Source: Paramarasmius palmivorus
Lineage: Eukaryota; Basidiomycota; Agaricomycetes; Agaricales; Marasmiaceae
Direction: 5' to 3'
NCBI GenBank assembly: GCA_037176845.1
Contig: JAYKXP010000018.1
Span: 620,001-684,000, forward strand
Length of the DNA stretch: 64,000 bases
Part shown: positions 34,115 to 46,620 of the stretch, one piece after another
How the letters are laid out: the number at the start of each line of letters is the position of its first letter
How positions within the stretch are numbered: position 1 is the first letter of the stretch
Notes under the pieces: model-generated
Seen by the model: only the letters and a program-made list of their open reading frames with translations
What the model was told of the DNA's origin: nothing
Databases searched by the model: none
Program-made: the position numbers and the translations under genes

Positions 34115-35107
34115 TCATGAGACATCCAATCTCCTTCTCTTCCGGGATTCCAAGTCATCAGGTGGATAACAAAGTGCGTTTTCTTCGGCACAAGCTTCAT
34201 CGTCATCCTCATTCCAATCACTCAACGTCTCCCACTCATTCTCAAACTCGATATCAATGCTCAACTCAAACTCTCCGTCCCCTTTCTCGGTCAACGGTAA
34301 GAACGATGTTAACCCCGGTGTTGCAGTCTGAGTTGCTGGATTGTGAGTGATAGGCTGCACCCATCGACGTTCTCGAAGTCTTTTGTGTCGTTCTCGGTCC
34401 TCTTCTATTCGCCTGAAGACCTCTTGCCGTGGTAGACGAGACGATTTGCTACTTCGGAGAACTGGTGCGTCGGTATCTGCTTCAGGCTGGTTTGAGATGG
34501 TACGGCTTTCCAGTACTGAGAGAACTGAGTCGATGACCTGAGGATCGATAACTCGCTTGCTGCGCCAGTTTTCTAGTATCTTTAGAGGCAAATGAGTAAG
34601 ACCTTAAGAAAGACATACAGCACGGTGCTCACCTGACGAGTGCTGACGAGATTGGGAAGCCCTTCTCGACCCTCAGGAACGACGCTCTCTACAATCTTCG
34701 GAAGATCTCGCGACACATAATCCACGTACAAATTGGCGTTCGAAGAGTCTCCACCACTAGTCGAATGTGAGTAGGTTTTGACAAGTAAGCACGTCTCGCA
34801 TAGTGAGTCGAGGAAATGCAGGATGTTGATCCTTGAATTTATCGAGCCCTGCAAAAAATGGTCAACTTGAGCACCTATGGACGAGCCAGATCCACATACT
34901 TTCTGGCATTCCTCCACTATACAATCCCATAGATCTTCGCCACATTGCGGGTGGTGCTTAACAGCAAAGGTTACAACTTTTTGGACTGATTGCTGTGAAC
35001 TTGCGTCATCAGTTCAGATATGAGAACGAGGTTGAGGATTGGGGTACCCACGCGTTAAGTCTACGCAAGAGAGTGAGGAAGTTCATTCGAACTTCGAAAG
35101 GGTCCAT
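34115..35107 (-). CDS. CTK3: CTD kinase subunit gamma, Ctk3-like (CID domain)
   Basis: Exons 35107-35052, 34999-34900, 34848-34633 and 34579-34115 give 278 residues. The start MDPFEVRMNFLTLLRRLNAS followed by QQSVQKVVTFAVKH, GEDLWDCIVEECQK, INSRINILHFLDSLCETCLL and YVDYVSRDLPKIVESVVPEG is the CTD-interaction-like domain of Ctk3. A second block carries ENWRSKRVIDPQVIDSVLSV and FRRIEEDRERHKRLRERRW. With Ctk1 kinase and Ctk2 cyclin it forms CTDK-I, which phosphorylates Ser2 of the RNA polymerase II C-terminal repeats in the nucleus during elongation. The tail is acidic (NEWETLSDWNEDDDE) and ends with a basic ESRKRRRLDVS. Length and intron phases fit an intact gene. Confidence 0.9.
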
Positions 35108-35707
35108 TTTTGAGGTGTAGACAGGAATCGGGTGGTGGTGGTTTGGGATCAACGCGGCTCACGCGGGTCACTTTCCTTCACACCATGACATGCCCTGGCC
35201 AAGATTCTACTCTTGAGCTTCGTTGCTTGAAGAATAGTTATTCTATACCAGTCTATAGTTGAGCTCTACCAAAGCTGCAATCATAGTGCGTAATGAGTTT
35301 GTTTTCATTGTGTGCTTGACTGACGGAGAGCTGTCGTTCAGTTTCAAGATGGCATTCGACTTTTCGAGAATGGAAATTTCACCGACATCGGTTCCTTTAA
35401 TCGTCTTGAATAAATCCAACGGCAACGTTACTTGATTACCAGGACCTGTGGACCTGAACTGATAACACACTTATCCACCTGACCAGTGTCTAGCAAAATT
35501 CTGTAAAGGTCCCAAGACTTTTAGGTGCACCATGTTGCGCAATACTATGCTTCTACCACATAATGCCGGCCAAGGACAGCTATTTGACCTAAAGCAACTC
35601 GATGGTGTGCTTATGGTGGCAGCACTTATCTCCCAGCTTGGTGGAGATTTAAGCTTGCACAAATTCGAGTTTTTCGCCAGATCTCCATCCTCTCTTCTGC
35701 ATTACCG
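35108..35707. other. Intergenic; two adjoining minus-strand frames of unknown value
   Basis: Minus-strand frames 35662-35471 and 35470-35243 follow each other (the second reads LDLFKTIKGTDVGEISILEK) but lack a start codon and splice sites joining them. They may be a gene remnant. The right end is the MFS gene promoter. Confidence 0.35.
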
Positions 35708-38385
35708 ATGTCAGACAACAAGTCTGGCGAAGTTCCCGTCCTTTCTAAGACCGGCGACATCGATCGTGCTACAAGAACCAGCTCGGACATCGACTCTCTG
35801 AAGCAGGTCCCGGCAGACCTCGTCGACGAGGAGCCAAAGCCATTCAGGTTGACATCATGGTTCTTTCGGCGCAGCGAGCTGAAGCCCTTTGATGAGAATG
35901 CCATCAGTACTCGACGTTCAGTCTTTGACGACCCCGACATAGGCCACCTTTACTGGCCAAAGGAAAGCCACGAAAGTTATCATCGCTTTGACCCAAAGGC
36001 TAGATGGACATACGCTGAAGAGAAGGTGACTGCTTCCGCTATCATATCGGATGACTTGCTTACGACCGCGCTCTGTTTTTTTTTTTTTTAATTACAGAAA
36101 TTGGTTCGGAAGATTGACTGGAAAGTGATGTTTTGGGCTGCGATAAGCTTTTCAGCTCTCAATCTCGACCGTGGTAATCTCAGCCAAGCGAACACGGACA
36201 ACTTCTTACCAGGTAAGGTGATTTGGTCGAGCGTGCATTCATACCATAAATTCTCATTCCACATTACATTGTCAAACAGACTTGGGGTGCGTCGTCTGAC
36301 GTTTTTAAAAACTAGAGTGACCAATGCGGATCTCAATTGCCGCAGGATGACGGCAAGTGTCTAATATCTACTCTTTTTGTTGTTACCACTTACCGACTTG
36401 GAATATAACAGACCAACGGTGTGTAGATCAACCTATCGTCGCCATTCATGTACTGAAAAGAGTATATCTGAACAGACTTCAATTTGGGAAATAGCATCTT
36501 TCGCCTTGCTTTCTTGTGCGCCGAGCTACCTTCACAAATCGTATCGAAACGTGTCAGTGATTACTATTTCCATACCATAAGTTGACAGATGTTCAAGTTT
36601 TCGCTTCTCTAGCTTGGACCCGACCGCTGGATCCCGATTCAGATGGTTGGCTGGTCTATTGTCACCCTTGCCCAATTTTGGTTGAACGGTCGAACATCAT
36701 TTCTGGTCTGTCGTGGACTGCTTGGGTGAGGACTCATGGTCTGGTTTTTATCGTCGTCCATTGACCGCACCACGCAGGTTCATTCAAGGAGGGTAAGCAG
36801 CGCTAGTGCATGTGTTATCTGCACGAAACTTACTGTTCACTGTGAAGCTTTATTCCTGATCTTATACTCTACCTGTCGTGTGCGTGCGCTTTGCATTTTG
36901 GTTTCTGAACGCTTTCGACGCGAACAAAACAGATTTTTACACAAAATACGAGCTTCCCTTACGCTTAGCCCTCTTTTGGATGTCTGCAAACCTGTGTAGT
37001 ATCTGCGCAAGTTTCATAGCATTCGGAGTGCTTCGCATGAGAGGTGTAATGGGAAAAGAAGGCTGGAGGTCTGTGCTAACTCTTACTCTACAGCACTAGA
37101 TTATCACTGATTACTCCATAGATGGTTATTCCTTATCGAGTAAGTCCTCTTATTCAGTTGGAATGCCCACGTTTATTGTCACCGAAGGGGTTGCCTTACC
37201 GCTTCTATTGGGATCGCTACTTTTTTTCGGATGCCGCCATCTCCCACACAAACGAAGACGTGGTATCGACCAAAAGGGTGGTTCACCGACAGAGAGGAAG
37301 TTATAGCAGTTAATCGAGTCATGCGGGATGATCCGAGCAAGGTACTCTCTTAGTAAAACCCATTCGTTCTTGCTGTTTATGCTCTCATAGGGTGATATGC
37401 ATAATCGCGAAGGTCTTACTCTTCGAAGGCTCTGGGGCGCTGTTTGCGATTATGACCTGTGGCCGCTTTACATTATGTGCGTAATAGCGTTGCTCCCCAC
37501 AACCATTGCTCACATTCAATTCAGCGGATTGATGTTTGGGATACCAGCAAGTCCTCCAAACACATATTTAACGCTGTCCCTGCGAAACATTGGATTTAAC
37601 ACCTTCCAAAGCAATTTGTTGACTATCCCATCAACTGTTGCGACGATGATCACTATGTTTGGAATTACTGCAATATCGGAAATGGTTAACGATCGGTCTT
37701 TTGTGGCGATGTCCCAAGACGTTTGGATACTGCCCTTCTTAGTGGCACTTTACTGCCTTCCAGAGAATCCAAACCAATGGGTGTATTTCGTATGTCTCGC
37801 CCACTCACTGATTCTCGCTCCATCCACATCTGAGACCATCATAGGGCATAGCATCTACGCTCCTTGCACATCCGTACACGCACCCTATCCAGGCAGGCAT
37901 TATATTTACAATCGTCTTGATCTCAGTTGACATGGTTCCATAGGTCGGCTGGTGTTCTAGGAACTCTGGCGCAGTTGCTAGCAGAACGGTGAACGCATCT
38001 CTGTACAACATGTTCGTTCAAGCGTCCGGAGTCATAGCTGCGCAGATCTATCGCAAGGATGATGCCCCTCGATGTTCGTACCGTTCACTTTCCAATACCA
38101 CACCGTCAACTCACTCGATTACAAAACAGACCGACGTGGAAATATGATCCTTATCACGATATGTTGCTTCAACATCTTGATAATGTATCCTTTCACCAAG
38201 GCCTACTACGTATGGAGAAATCGTCAGAGGGACAAGATCTGGAACGCCATGACTACAGAGGTAAGTGGTATCCAGACGACACTAGCGTTCGGCAATTCAT
38301 CTAAGCATTACAGGAGAGGATCAATTATCTTCAAACGACCAAAGATGTAGGAAACAGGAGACTGGATTTTAGATTTGCACACTGA
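35708..38385 (+). CDS. MFS transporter, allantoate-permease (Dal5/ACS) family
   Basis: The ATG at 35708 ([20 protein letters not shown]) begins a gene of about twelve exons. Spliced it gives an acidic cytosolic N-terminus, [34 protein letters not shown] (TM1 region; DRGN in place of the usual DRxNI), [68 protein letters not shown]-like [40 protein letters not shown] and a C-terminal [17 protein letters not shown], about 12 TM helices. The family moves small carboxylates, ureides or vitamins across the plasma membrane by proton symport; the substrate is not readable. One join seems to need a GC-AG intron (CAG|GCAGGC..CCATAG near 37891-37944). Otherwise the frame is intact. Confidence 0.85.
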
Positions 38386-38607
38386 GTAGTGTCCTATCTC
38401 GTATAAATAGCTATTAAAGAACGTGGTTTATCTACATATGCGGTGGTCAATATTGAGTACATCCATGTGAAATATGCCTAGCGAAGGTATAAAGGTAGAG
38501 ATAAGTTAAGTGTCGTCAAGGCATCTAAGGACATGAGAGAGAGGCTCTAAAGGAAAGGTGTTAGCCAACAAAATTAGCGCGGAAACAGACAGCGACTTAC
38601 AGTGTGG

Positions 38608-40330
38608 TCAATGCTCTGTGTAAGTGGGCGGTACATCCACTACCTGTTGTTGCTGTTGTGGGTACCGTATACCACTGTCTTGATGCCGCCTTTCGACCAC
38701 AGGCTGCTCAGCAACTGCTTCTCTCTGAGCGCTCTTCATATCGGTCCAGTGCTGCGATCGATTTGGACTCAATGTCGATGGGCCTGGATTGGCGACAGCA
38801 AAGCTCGCAGGTCGAGGACCCGACTCGCCTCCGCCTGAATTCGAGTTTGAACCTCCGTACGACGAACCATGAGCATTTTCATCGCTATAAGGGTCAAACG
38901 TAGTTTGCATGGATGGAGACGAAAGTGTCTGCCCAACGCTAGGCGTTGTTCGATGGTTGGCTCCGGAGGCTGAGCCGCTGTATGTTGAGTTGTCGCTGTA
39001 GGGCTCATAACCTGCGCCAACTGTAGGAGGCGGATGGGAGACTGCAGCGGCACTAGGCGCTGCGTACATGTTGTTGGGGTTGAAGGGTACCGAGTCATAA
39101 TAACCTCCAGCACGAGTGTCGTTGTCCTTGCGCCGTTTGAGGAAGAAGAATATTGCAAGGCCAAGGAGCGCTAAACCTGCAATGCCTCCAATGACCCCAC
39201 CGACTATAGCGCCTACTGGAGTCGAGCTCGAGCTAGAACCACCAGAATTGGAGTCTGAACCTCTGGTAGGAAGCGAGCCTGCAGTGCTCGCGGTGGTGTT
39301 TAGCTGTGCACCACCCTCGCTTGCAGTCACATAGAGGTAGTCGATTGAAAGCCACTGAAGCGGATCGTCTCCTGTCTTTACTCCTGTGAACGTTATGACC
39401 ATCTCGTGAGAGCCTGGGGACATCTCTGGCGTCGTGAAGAGGAGTTCGTGATAGTAGTCTGTCAAGTTACTACTGCCAGGGACTGTTCGGCTTTCTGGGA
39501 TTTCGAAGGTAGTATCTCCCGAGTTGTCGACATAGTAACGACCACTGGAGCCCTGCCAGTGTTTTTCGGACCCTTCGTTGAAGCCATAAAGGGATACGCT
39601 AGTTCCTGTAGCGCTCTTGTAAGTGATTGACAACTTTAACATCACGAAGCACCCACCATTAAAGTCGAACGACATGCTGGCCCCTGTAGTCCCCGTTCCA
39701 TTGAATAATATACCAATAGGCTTCCAATTCCCAGAGTTATTGTCGTATCTGATGCTTGGATCGCTGCCATCGATTTTAATGACCTCGTTCGCAAGGTTTG
39801 CCTCGGGGGTTGGAACGTATTCAATCTTGTCCAACCAAAACATTTGAGTGTTTGGATCGTCGATGGTGACATTAATCGTAAGCGTGTGAGGTTGACGAGA
39901 CAAACGGCCTTGCTCGCATAACACGTTGTGCGTGAGATCGTAACGAGCACCACGATAATTGACCTTCCTAATAGCACTTCCATCTACTTCACAAGTCCAT
40001 GATGCTAAGGCGGTCACATTGTCGTTGGAGGCTTCACGCGTGATCCTCCGTGTGTCCTTGGCTCCCCGAACTTGCACATACTCGCCTGGGTTACATGTCA
40101 AGTTTGGCATCAGCTGAAAATATATTTGTGGGCGCACCTTCAAATGTAAAGCTGAAACTAGCGCCGTTTTGAGACGTTCCATGCATAGAATGATTATAAG
40201 GCGGTCCAAAGACACCCAATGTGTCAAAGGTACCAATGTCCAACGCCCAATCTCCTGAATACTGCACCCTCGGATCGGTATCATCCACAACCACCCTCCG
40301 TGGATATTCGAGGTCGGTAGGATAACTCAT
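38608..40330 (-). CDS. Single-pass membrane protein with two predicted beta-sandwich regions
   Basis: Exons 40330-40138 and 40085-38608 give 556 residues. There is no signal peptide at the ATG ([20 protein letters not shown]). An ectodomain-like part follows with two repeats of a pattern: [19 protein letters not shown] then [10 protein letters not shown]; and [20 protein letters not shown] then [20 protein letters not shown]. These look like tandem galactose-binding-like beta-sandwiches. A Ser-rich stalk ([11 protein letters not shown]), a Gly-rich TM helix ([20 protein letters not shown]) and a long Ser/Gly/Gln-rich cytosolic tail end with [11 protein letters not shown]. Many agaricomycete paralogues share this layout. 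It is probably a surface protein; the ligand is unknown. PPTY at the end could be a WW- or ubiquitin-ligase-binding motif. Confidence 0.75.
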
Positions 40331-41424
40331 AGGAAAGCGGAAGGAGGGAGAAGGGGGTGATGGACGAAGGGAAGAGAGGTAAGGTTTGAATTTTCCGCGA
40401 GCTGCTGGTCCTGAATGCGATGACGCTCATTTTGGGCTTAGCAAAATTGGCAAATCGTGCTGTAAAAATGAATTAATTCAGCCTTGTGTTCCAGGGTCGG
40501 AGTTCCTCTTTGATCCAAAGATCAAGACACCATCTCATCAAAGCCAGATAATTGGAATCCTAGGACGAAGAGAATCCGATAAAATCAGATACATCAAGAG
40601 TTCGAGTGTGAGGACACACCAGCTTGGTTGTACATACAGCAAGACTTGCGCTGACAGATGTAGACCCAGCTGGCAACCAGAACCACAGACCAGTGCCGAG
40701 GCCTGACTTGGCGGTATCAATCCATGTCGGTAACGCATCAATGATTGAGGCGCGTCAAAACTTGCCTTTTATAGCTAGGAGGAGTACACCGGAATATCCG
40801 AAACCCAGGTCCAAGACTGCTGGTGCGCGCTCAAGCTGCATATCTAGAACAGATTAAACCTAGGTAGGTGCCCTTCGGGAGCGTGAATGGGGAACAGGCT
40901 ACATATCACAGAAGACTGTACGACGTCCAAAGAAAAATCTAGGAAGGGCCAATGTTATTTTGGTGGTACGAATCAACCCCGACGTCGGCGTGGTACGCTC
41001 CTGCCGGCCTGGTCTTGGTCTTGGCTCGGCAAAGAATTTTCAATTTTCCACCTGTATCGGCTTTTTGTAAGCTTTGGCGACATGCAACGATCTCATCATA
41101 TTCATCTAACCTCGACTGAAGATGCTGATAGAGTCTAGAGGGCCTAATGAGACTTCTTCATATATCCACGGGAATTCTTTGCGTGTAAACAGACTCTTTT
41201 GATGTGGTAGCTTCTTACAATTGGTGATTCATGGATGAGGACACTACAGCTCTTGGCCGGATAGCAGTACTGTATGAGGGTTCGGAAGGAAACAGCGTGA
41301 GAATCTTGTGTTGTTGAGAGCCGCAAATTGCGTTACTTCTACTTGAACTCGAACCACCACCTTCTCTCGACGGAGTCAACTATCTTTCTACTTTTTCACA
41401 ACCACTCATTCAAGATCTTCACCA
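40331..41424. other. Intergenic between divergent genes, no gene recognised
   Basis: About 1.1 kb containing the promoters of the 38608-40330 gene and the 41425 gene. Frames are short and unsupported. Confidence 0.5.
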
Positions 41425-44038
41425 ATGAGCACCACCGAAACATCGCCTACGCAGGAAATCCTCGCTCGTTCGGATTCTTGCAAAGGACCCCAAGCCGAAG
41501 AGTCACCTAGTTCATCCGCGGATCAGCGCGTCGAGAACACAGCTCTGACCGTTGCGGATGAAGACGCCCAGTTGGGAACCTCGGACTCTCAAGTTTCTGT
41601 CAACGAGGCTAGTAAGTGTATCGAGGTTCCGTCAGTCGAAGCAACGGTCGAGAGCAGCGGTGCTTTGTGCGAGATGGCGGTTCCGTCTCTTGGCCATGTC
41701 CACAGTTACTATGAAGAACCAGAATCAGACGACTCCGACTCCGCTGAAGACGATGACGATGGCACCGATTCCACCGAGCTCGCAAACCGCATTCGTAGCC
41801 TCACTGAAACGCTCGCGTCTCGATCTCGCCCAATGTTAGATTCTTCTACTCCACCACAGATACCCGAGCGAGTTTTGCGCGATAGCATCACTGGCCAACC
41901 TGTACCATTCCCAGACGCCGCCTTCCTCACAGACAAGGATATGATCGACAAGTTGAAGAACACGCTGGTTATGAACGGACACGATGGCCCACATGGCAAA
42001 CAAATGCTTAGCAAGAGCGTCTGGGACGTTTTGGACAGCTTCAAAGCACCTTCGGCTCACAAATGGTGTGCAGGACTACCTGACGACTATGCAAGCAGCA
42101 CAGGTCCACTGAATACTCTTCCTACCTCCTCCGAGCCTCATATCATCGCCGACGACTCCAGTGTCATGATGTACTTCCCCCTCGTACCCGACGAAAGCTC
42201 GCAGGTTGAACTCGCCCAGTCCAACATCGTGCCAATGACGACGCCACATGCCGACAAGGAGAAACCCAAGATGAAGAAGCTTTTGAAGAGATACCGCATG
42301 TACGAAACGTTCAAGAAGGATGAAGGTGAAGTCGAGCGTGGCAAAACCTTGACGTGGAAGTTCTGGTCGTTGAAGAAGAGGCTCACCTCACCTTCGGCTG
42401 AGGTCATCACTTCTCCTGCGCCTACTACCCCGAACCCTGAGGTTAAGGAACGCGTTTGGGTGCCTTCTAGCACGAACATGAGCGTACAGGCGCTGTGGTG
42501 GGGTTATCGGATGTGGGTTATTGCTACACTCTTAGCGTGCATTTTTAACCTTCTGTGCCTAGCTTCCTTCCACCACCGGTTCTTGATGTCCTTTCTCACG
42601 AAGAGATAGAAGCAACAAAACGCGTATCTATGATTTCAAGCTCTTTGTCCTGGATGTTTGCAAACCTTCCGGTACGAAGCATGTCTCCGAATTCATTGCT
42701 GTGAACAGGGTCAGACCATAACGCATTTATCCTAGGTGGCCATGTTCCCACCGCCTATGCAGCCAGCGTTGATGATGCTACAGAAGCTTGTACCCTATCT
42801 TAGCTACATCGGAACGTTCATTAGCTGGAGTTGGGACACCGTCAAGTCGTTCGATACAGGTGAATTTCAGCAGCTTTCCGCACGCTCGCACATGCTGATA
42901 AACGCCTCTCACAGGCCGCGGTGTCATTCTCTCTGCTACGTGGTTACTCCCAGTGGCTCTCATCCCTGGAACTTGGGAAGCATATGACTATCCTCAAACC
43001 GCCGATAACACAGAAGATCCAAAGTTGGAATTCGCGGCTCGCTTGCCTTTACCTCCTTCCTCTGTCTCTTTAGCTTCTCCTAGCGCCTCTTCCCTTCTCA
43101 AACCGAATGACTCGAGGCTTTCGTCCACATCTCAGAGCCATTTGTCCTTGCCGCCGTCTTCTACGTCTCTCGCCTCTCCTTCAGCGCGGATGTCTGACAT
43201 TTCTACCCTTTCATCGTGCTCTATTATCTCTTCCACGTCCTTGGCTCCATCAACGAACGAAGCAAACCTGTCTTCGATGCCTTCAAGCGCATCGCTAGCT
43301 CTATCGCCTCCAGCCTCTCAACTCTCTGTCGACACTTCAGTTTCTACCAAAGGCCCACAACAAAGCGTGTCCTCATCTTCGTTGGCAGCGCAACCTTCCT
43401 CTTCAAGCCACTCTATCTCTATCAAGACTTCCACCTACGCATCTCCAGTGTCTCAAGGATCCTCCGTGAGCTCTCCAGCACCTTCGTCAATCTTCCCGTT
43501 ACCTTCTCCATACTCGGCTTCAAAGATCCAGTCGACTTCGGCTCAACCTGGTACACCTTCTCGTCCGATTACGGGATTGCCACAGTCGCCGTCGTCTCCG
43601 ATGTCACCGAATACGTTGGATGCTGCAGCGAGGGCTGTGGCGGCGTTGGATATGTTGAATGGGGTGCAAGCGAACGTGGGTGGCGGTGAGGAGCGACAGG
43701 TAGAGAAGGATGAGGTGGTGAAGGCCGAAGAGGCCGAGGAAAAGGAAGAAGAAAAGGATGGGCACAAAGAGAAGAAGGACGAGAAGGTAGAGAATGTTAC
43801 CGAACAGCCCGACGCCACCAAGATTACGGAGGTCGACACGCAAGGCGGTATGGTCAAGTCTGATAGTGTTCTTTCTGATCGTACGAACAGGGTCGAGTTT
43901 GTCGTTGAGAAGGATGATGGTGGCGCGGCGAGTGTACCTATGCCGAAAGAGCAAGGCACAAAGCAGGACAAGAAGGAAAAGAGGAAAAGTAGGGGTTTGG
44001 TCGGCGGATTGTGGAGGTTGTTGACTGGGAGTGGTTGA
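41425..44038 (+). CDS. Large unknown agaricomycete protein with membrane-associated core
   Basis: Exons 41425-42512, 42563-42671, 42736-42859 and 42915-44038 join to 814 residues. An apparent stop after exon 1 disappears when the GTGGGT donor at 42513 is used. N-terminus: Ser/Glu-rich, then SYYEEPESDDSDSAEDDDDG. Core: VMMYFPLVPDESSQVELAQS, KPKMKKLLKRYRMYETFKKD, SVQALWWGYRIFLPPPVLDV, FANLPVAMFPPPMQPALMML, two hydrophobic helices (LVPYLSYIGTFISWSWDTVK and GVILSATWLLPVALIPGTWE). C-terminus: a long Ser/Pro/Ala-rich region, then an EKEEEKDGHKEKKDEKVE acidic-basic segment, ending GLVGGLWRLLTGSG. The conserved core suggests membrane association, with disordered ends. The function is unknown. A broken copy of its 3' part lies at 47400-47745. 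Confidence 0.75.
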
Positions 44039-44283
44039 GCAGAAGGAGGAACGTGTTAGGACTCTTCTCCGTGTCAAACTTTCTGGATGTGTTTATGACT
44101 TCTCTCTTCGTTTTGTAAAGTATTCTTTGAGGTGATGAATGTACGTATTGAAAAACAATTATAGCTCATTTACATTATAAAGCATTCTTTGCCTTGGGCT
44201 GAAGCAGATGTCTCAGATCGGGGCCCAGCCTTAAGCAGCGCCCCAGACTGAAATATTTCTTCCTCCTTCCTTCCGCTACGCCA

Positions 44284-44837
44284 ATGTCTTCAACCTATAC
44301 CATTGCACATCCTTATCCCAACCCTCCAGCAACCCCGCCCAAGCGCATAACAGTCATTCTTGCCGATGGCCATACGCTAGACAATGCCCTTGCAGCAGCA
44401 GCCCCCGATCTGTCGTCACCCGACCACTACACTATACGCAAACACGATAGCCCTAGCGCAGACTTTGACATCGCCCATAGACATGGATGGCAATGAGAGA
44501 ACTCGTGTCCGTACTTCTTTTTTTTCACTTACCTACTACGAGAAAGCGTTTCCATTGACTCGACGTCTTTCACCAGTACCACCGGGAGATAGCTCGAACA
44601 ACCCTGCAGGACAGAGTTGCTAGTTTCGAGTCGCAGCTACTGAGCATCAAGAGGGACTTCGAGTCGAGTTTGGAGACGAAGGTTGGTCGTCTTGAAGAGG
44701 CCAACAAGATTTTGGAGTCGAGATTAGAAGATATAGAGAGGACTCATCGCGCAAGGATTGATGCACTTGAAGAGGCTAGCAGTCAATACATCACCGCGCT
44801 TTTCGAACTCCAAAAAAAGGTCGATGGGTGGAGTTGA
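44284..44837 (+). CDS. Small coiled-coil protein, structure uncertain
   Basis: A first frame from the ATG at 44284 (MSSTYTIAHPYPNPPATPPK ... RITVILADGHTLDNALAAAA) runs to a TGA at 44494-44496. After a 72-nt intron (44505-44576, GTGTCC..CACCAG) the exon 44577-44837 reads YHREIARTTLQDRVASFESQ, LLSIKRDFESSLETKVGRLE and so on to QKKVDGWS, with clear heptad leucines. The only in-frame ATG for that exon is at 44487 (MAMREL), so either the gene starts there or the join to the first frame has been missed. It is likely a dimerising helical protein; no function is assigned. Confidence 0.4.
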
Positions 44838-45099
44838 TGTACGAAGTTCCGAGGTCGCTGTCTTGGAGTGCGTCAAACACCTTCATCGATTTTGCACACT
44901 GTTCTCGTCACTAACCTACTGTTGAACGATTAGAAGCGGACCACAAACTGTTCGAGGAGGACCCTGCTCTTAATCTCTCTGGGGACTAGCGGCCTGATGA
45001 GCTACTGAACGTTGAGTATGACAACTGATACCCATTGCGTTGGAATACGATTACATTGGGAAAGCGCAGAGTGAACAAACGACTGAGAGCTCTTGGGCA

Positions 45100-46479
45100 T
45101 CAGATATCCAACCGAGCGCACTCTTCCAACGTATCCCTCGTAAGCTCTTCCATCGTCCTATACTTCAACCCTAGAATATCCTTCGCCTTTGTGGACGCAT
45201 AAGTAACGGCTCTGAACGCTTCCCCAGTACTACCCTTTGCGATACTCGGATAAGGCGGCGGGTTCAACGACTGTGCTACATCCACTACACAACCACAAAC
45301 GCTCAGCTTAAACCAAAACCCAAACTCCAAGTCGGAGAAAAACACGTACGAAAATCCTGCCAAACAAACGCCTTGCCCGACCCTGCACAAACGATAATCC
45401 TTTCTCCTCCAGCTTTGGGTACTTCCAAAGCAAGAATATGCGCTTCTGCGAAATCACGGACGTCTACCCAACCGACGCTAGGAGAGTTGAGGCTGGTTGC
45501 TGTGGTACCTGGCGAGAGGCCGAAGAATTGACCTTGGGTGAGGGCGTGGTAGAGAGCTTTGTTGGAGCCTCCCAATTCGCTGTAAGTGGTTATCTGATGT
45601 GCGGAGGGCTGGTTGAGATGAAGACTCAGTGAGATACCGAGTCTACATATGGTGAAGGTAGTTACTCACGCCTAATACCCAAGGAGGATTGAGTACAGAT
45701 ATATCCCATGTGCATGGTGTTACAGTTGAGTTTTTGTGTTTCTCATGCCAGTCCCAGAGAGCTAAGTCCTGCCATGAGTGACTCGAAACCACACCGCCGC
45801 GTTAAGAAAAGTAGACACACCTCTCTCCGCGAGTACCTTTGATGCAGAGTACTTTGCGAGCCCTGAGGCGTCTTTCCCGAGTTGTTCGCATCTTTTCACG
45901 TCTGCTTCGTTCCAGTCGTCTTCAGAGACGGAAATAACGGTGCTAGGCACCGAATCGACGATAGTAGCGCAAGAGGAGGTGTATACGATTCGTTTGATGG
46001 AGGATCTGGCGTATGTGAGAATAGGAAGTGTAGTGGGCATCGGAAGGTGGCTCACCCATATCGCAACGCGCTCTCTAGGAGCCCTATGACGCTTTTAACG
46101 TTGGGCTCGATGATATCTAGGAAAGAATAGAGAACGAGTTAGTATCGTTATTACAGTGAACTCGAAAAATCGCCTAACCTCCAGGTTCAACCGCACTCAA
46201 ATGAACCTCAGCAGCAGTATGTACAACCCCATCCACATCTTTAACCGCTTCGTCCCATGCACCATCCTCTTGCATATCCCTAACAACCACCAACTTCAAT
46301 TTCCCATCATCCACGTACGATTTGAACGTCTCCAAGAGCTTGGTTCCACGGTCTTCACTGCGTACCGAAGCGTGTACGATATACCCTCTCTTTAGAAGGG
46401 AAGCCACGATCCAGGAAGCGATGTACCCATTAGCACCGGTGACTAGGATTTTCGTGTTCGTGTTTGCGAGGGCTGACAT
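45100..46479 (-). CDS. NAD(P)-dependent reductase, GRE2/dihydroflavonol-reductase-like extended SDR
   Basis: The ATG at 46479 starts ILVTGANGYIASWIVASLLK, the extended-SDR nucleotide fold (TGxxGxxA), followed by RGYIVHASVRSEDRG, whose Arg is typical for NADPH users. Later exons give DVDGVVHTAAEVHLS, EPNVKSVIGLLESALRYG, KRIVYTSSCATIVDS, the catalytic Tyr-Lys motif AKYSASKVLAERALWDWHEK, SVLNPPWVLGPS, SVGWVDVRDFAEAHILALEV and TMEELTRDTLEECARLDI. At least five introns, all in frame. The fold reduces aldehydes or ketones such as methylglyoxal or aryl ketones in the cytosol; the substrate is not determined. Upstream lies a TIR element starting about 140 bp from the ATG. Confidence 0.85.
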
Positions 46480-46620
46480 GGCGGTCTGGCAAACTCATAT
46501 CCGTGGAAACAGAGCTGTGTTTATAATAAGATATGGACTTGTCCAGATTGGGGTGCTGTGGTAAGAAGGAATGTTTGAATCCATGGTGTATATGGTTCAA
46601 AGAAAAAGACGCTTGTACCG

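Noticed and set aside
42953..44038. 361-codon frame as a gene of its own
   Set aside because: It is the fourth exon of the 41425 gene; the join T-G|R-G-V-I-L-S-A-T-W is in phase.
43604..44077. Minus-strand 157-codon frame with repeated Leu and Phe that looks like a membrane protein
   Set aside because: Antisense of a Lys/Glu-rich coding exon, which automatically yields Leu/Phe-rich translations.
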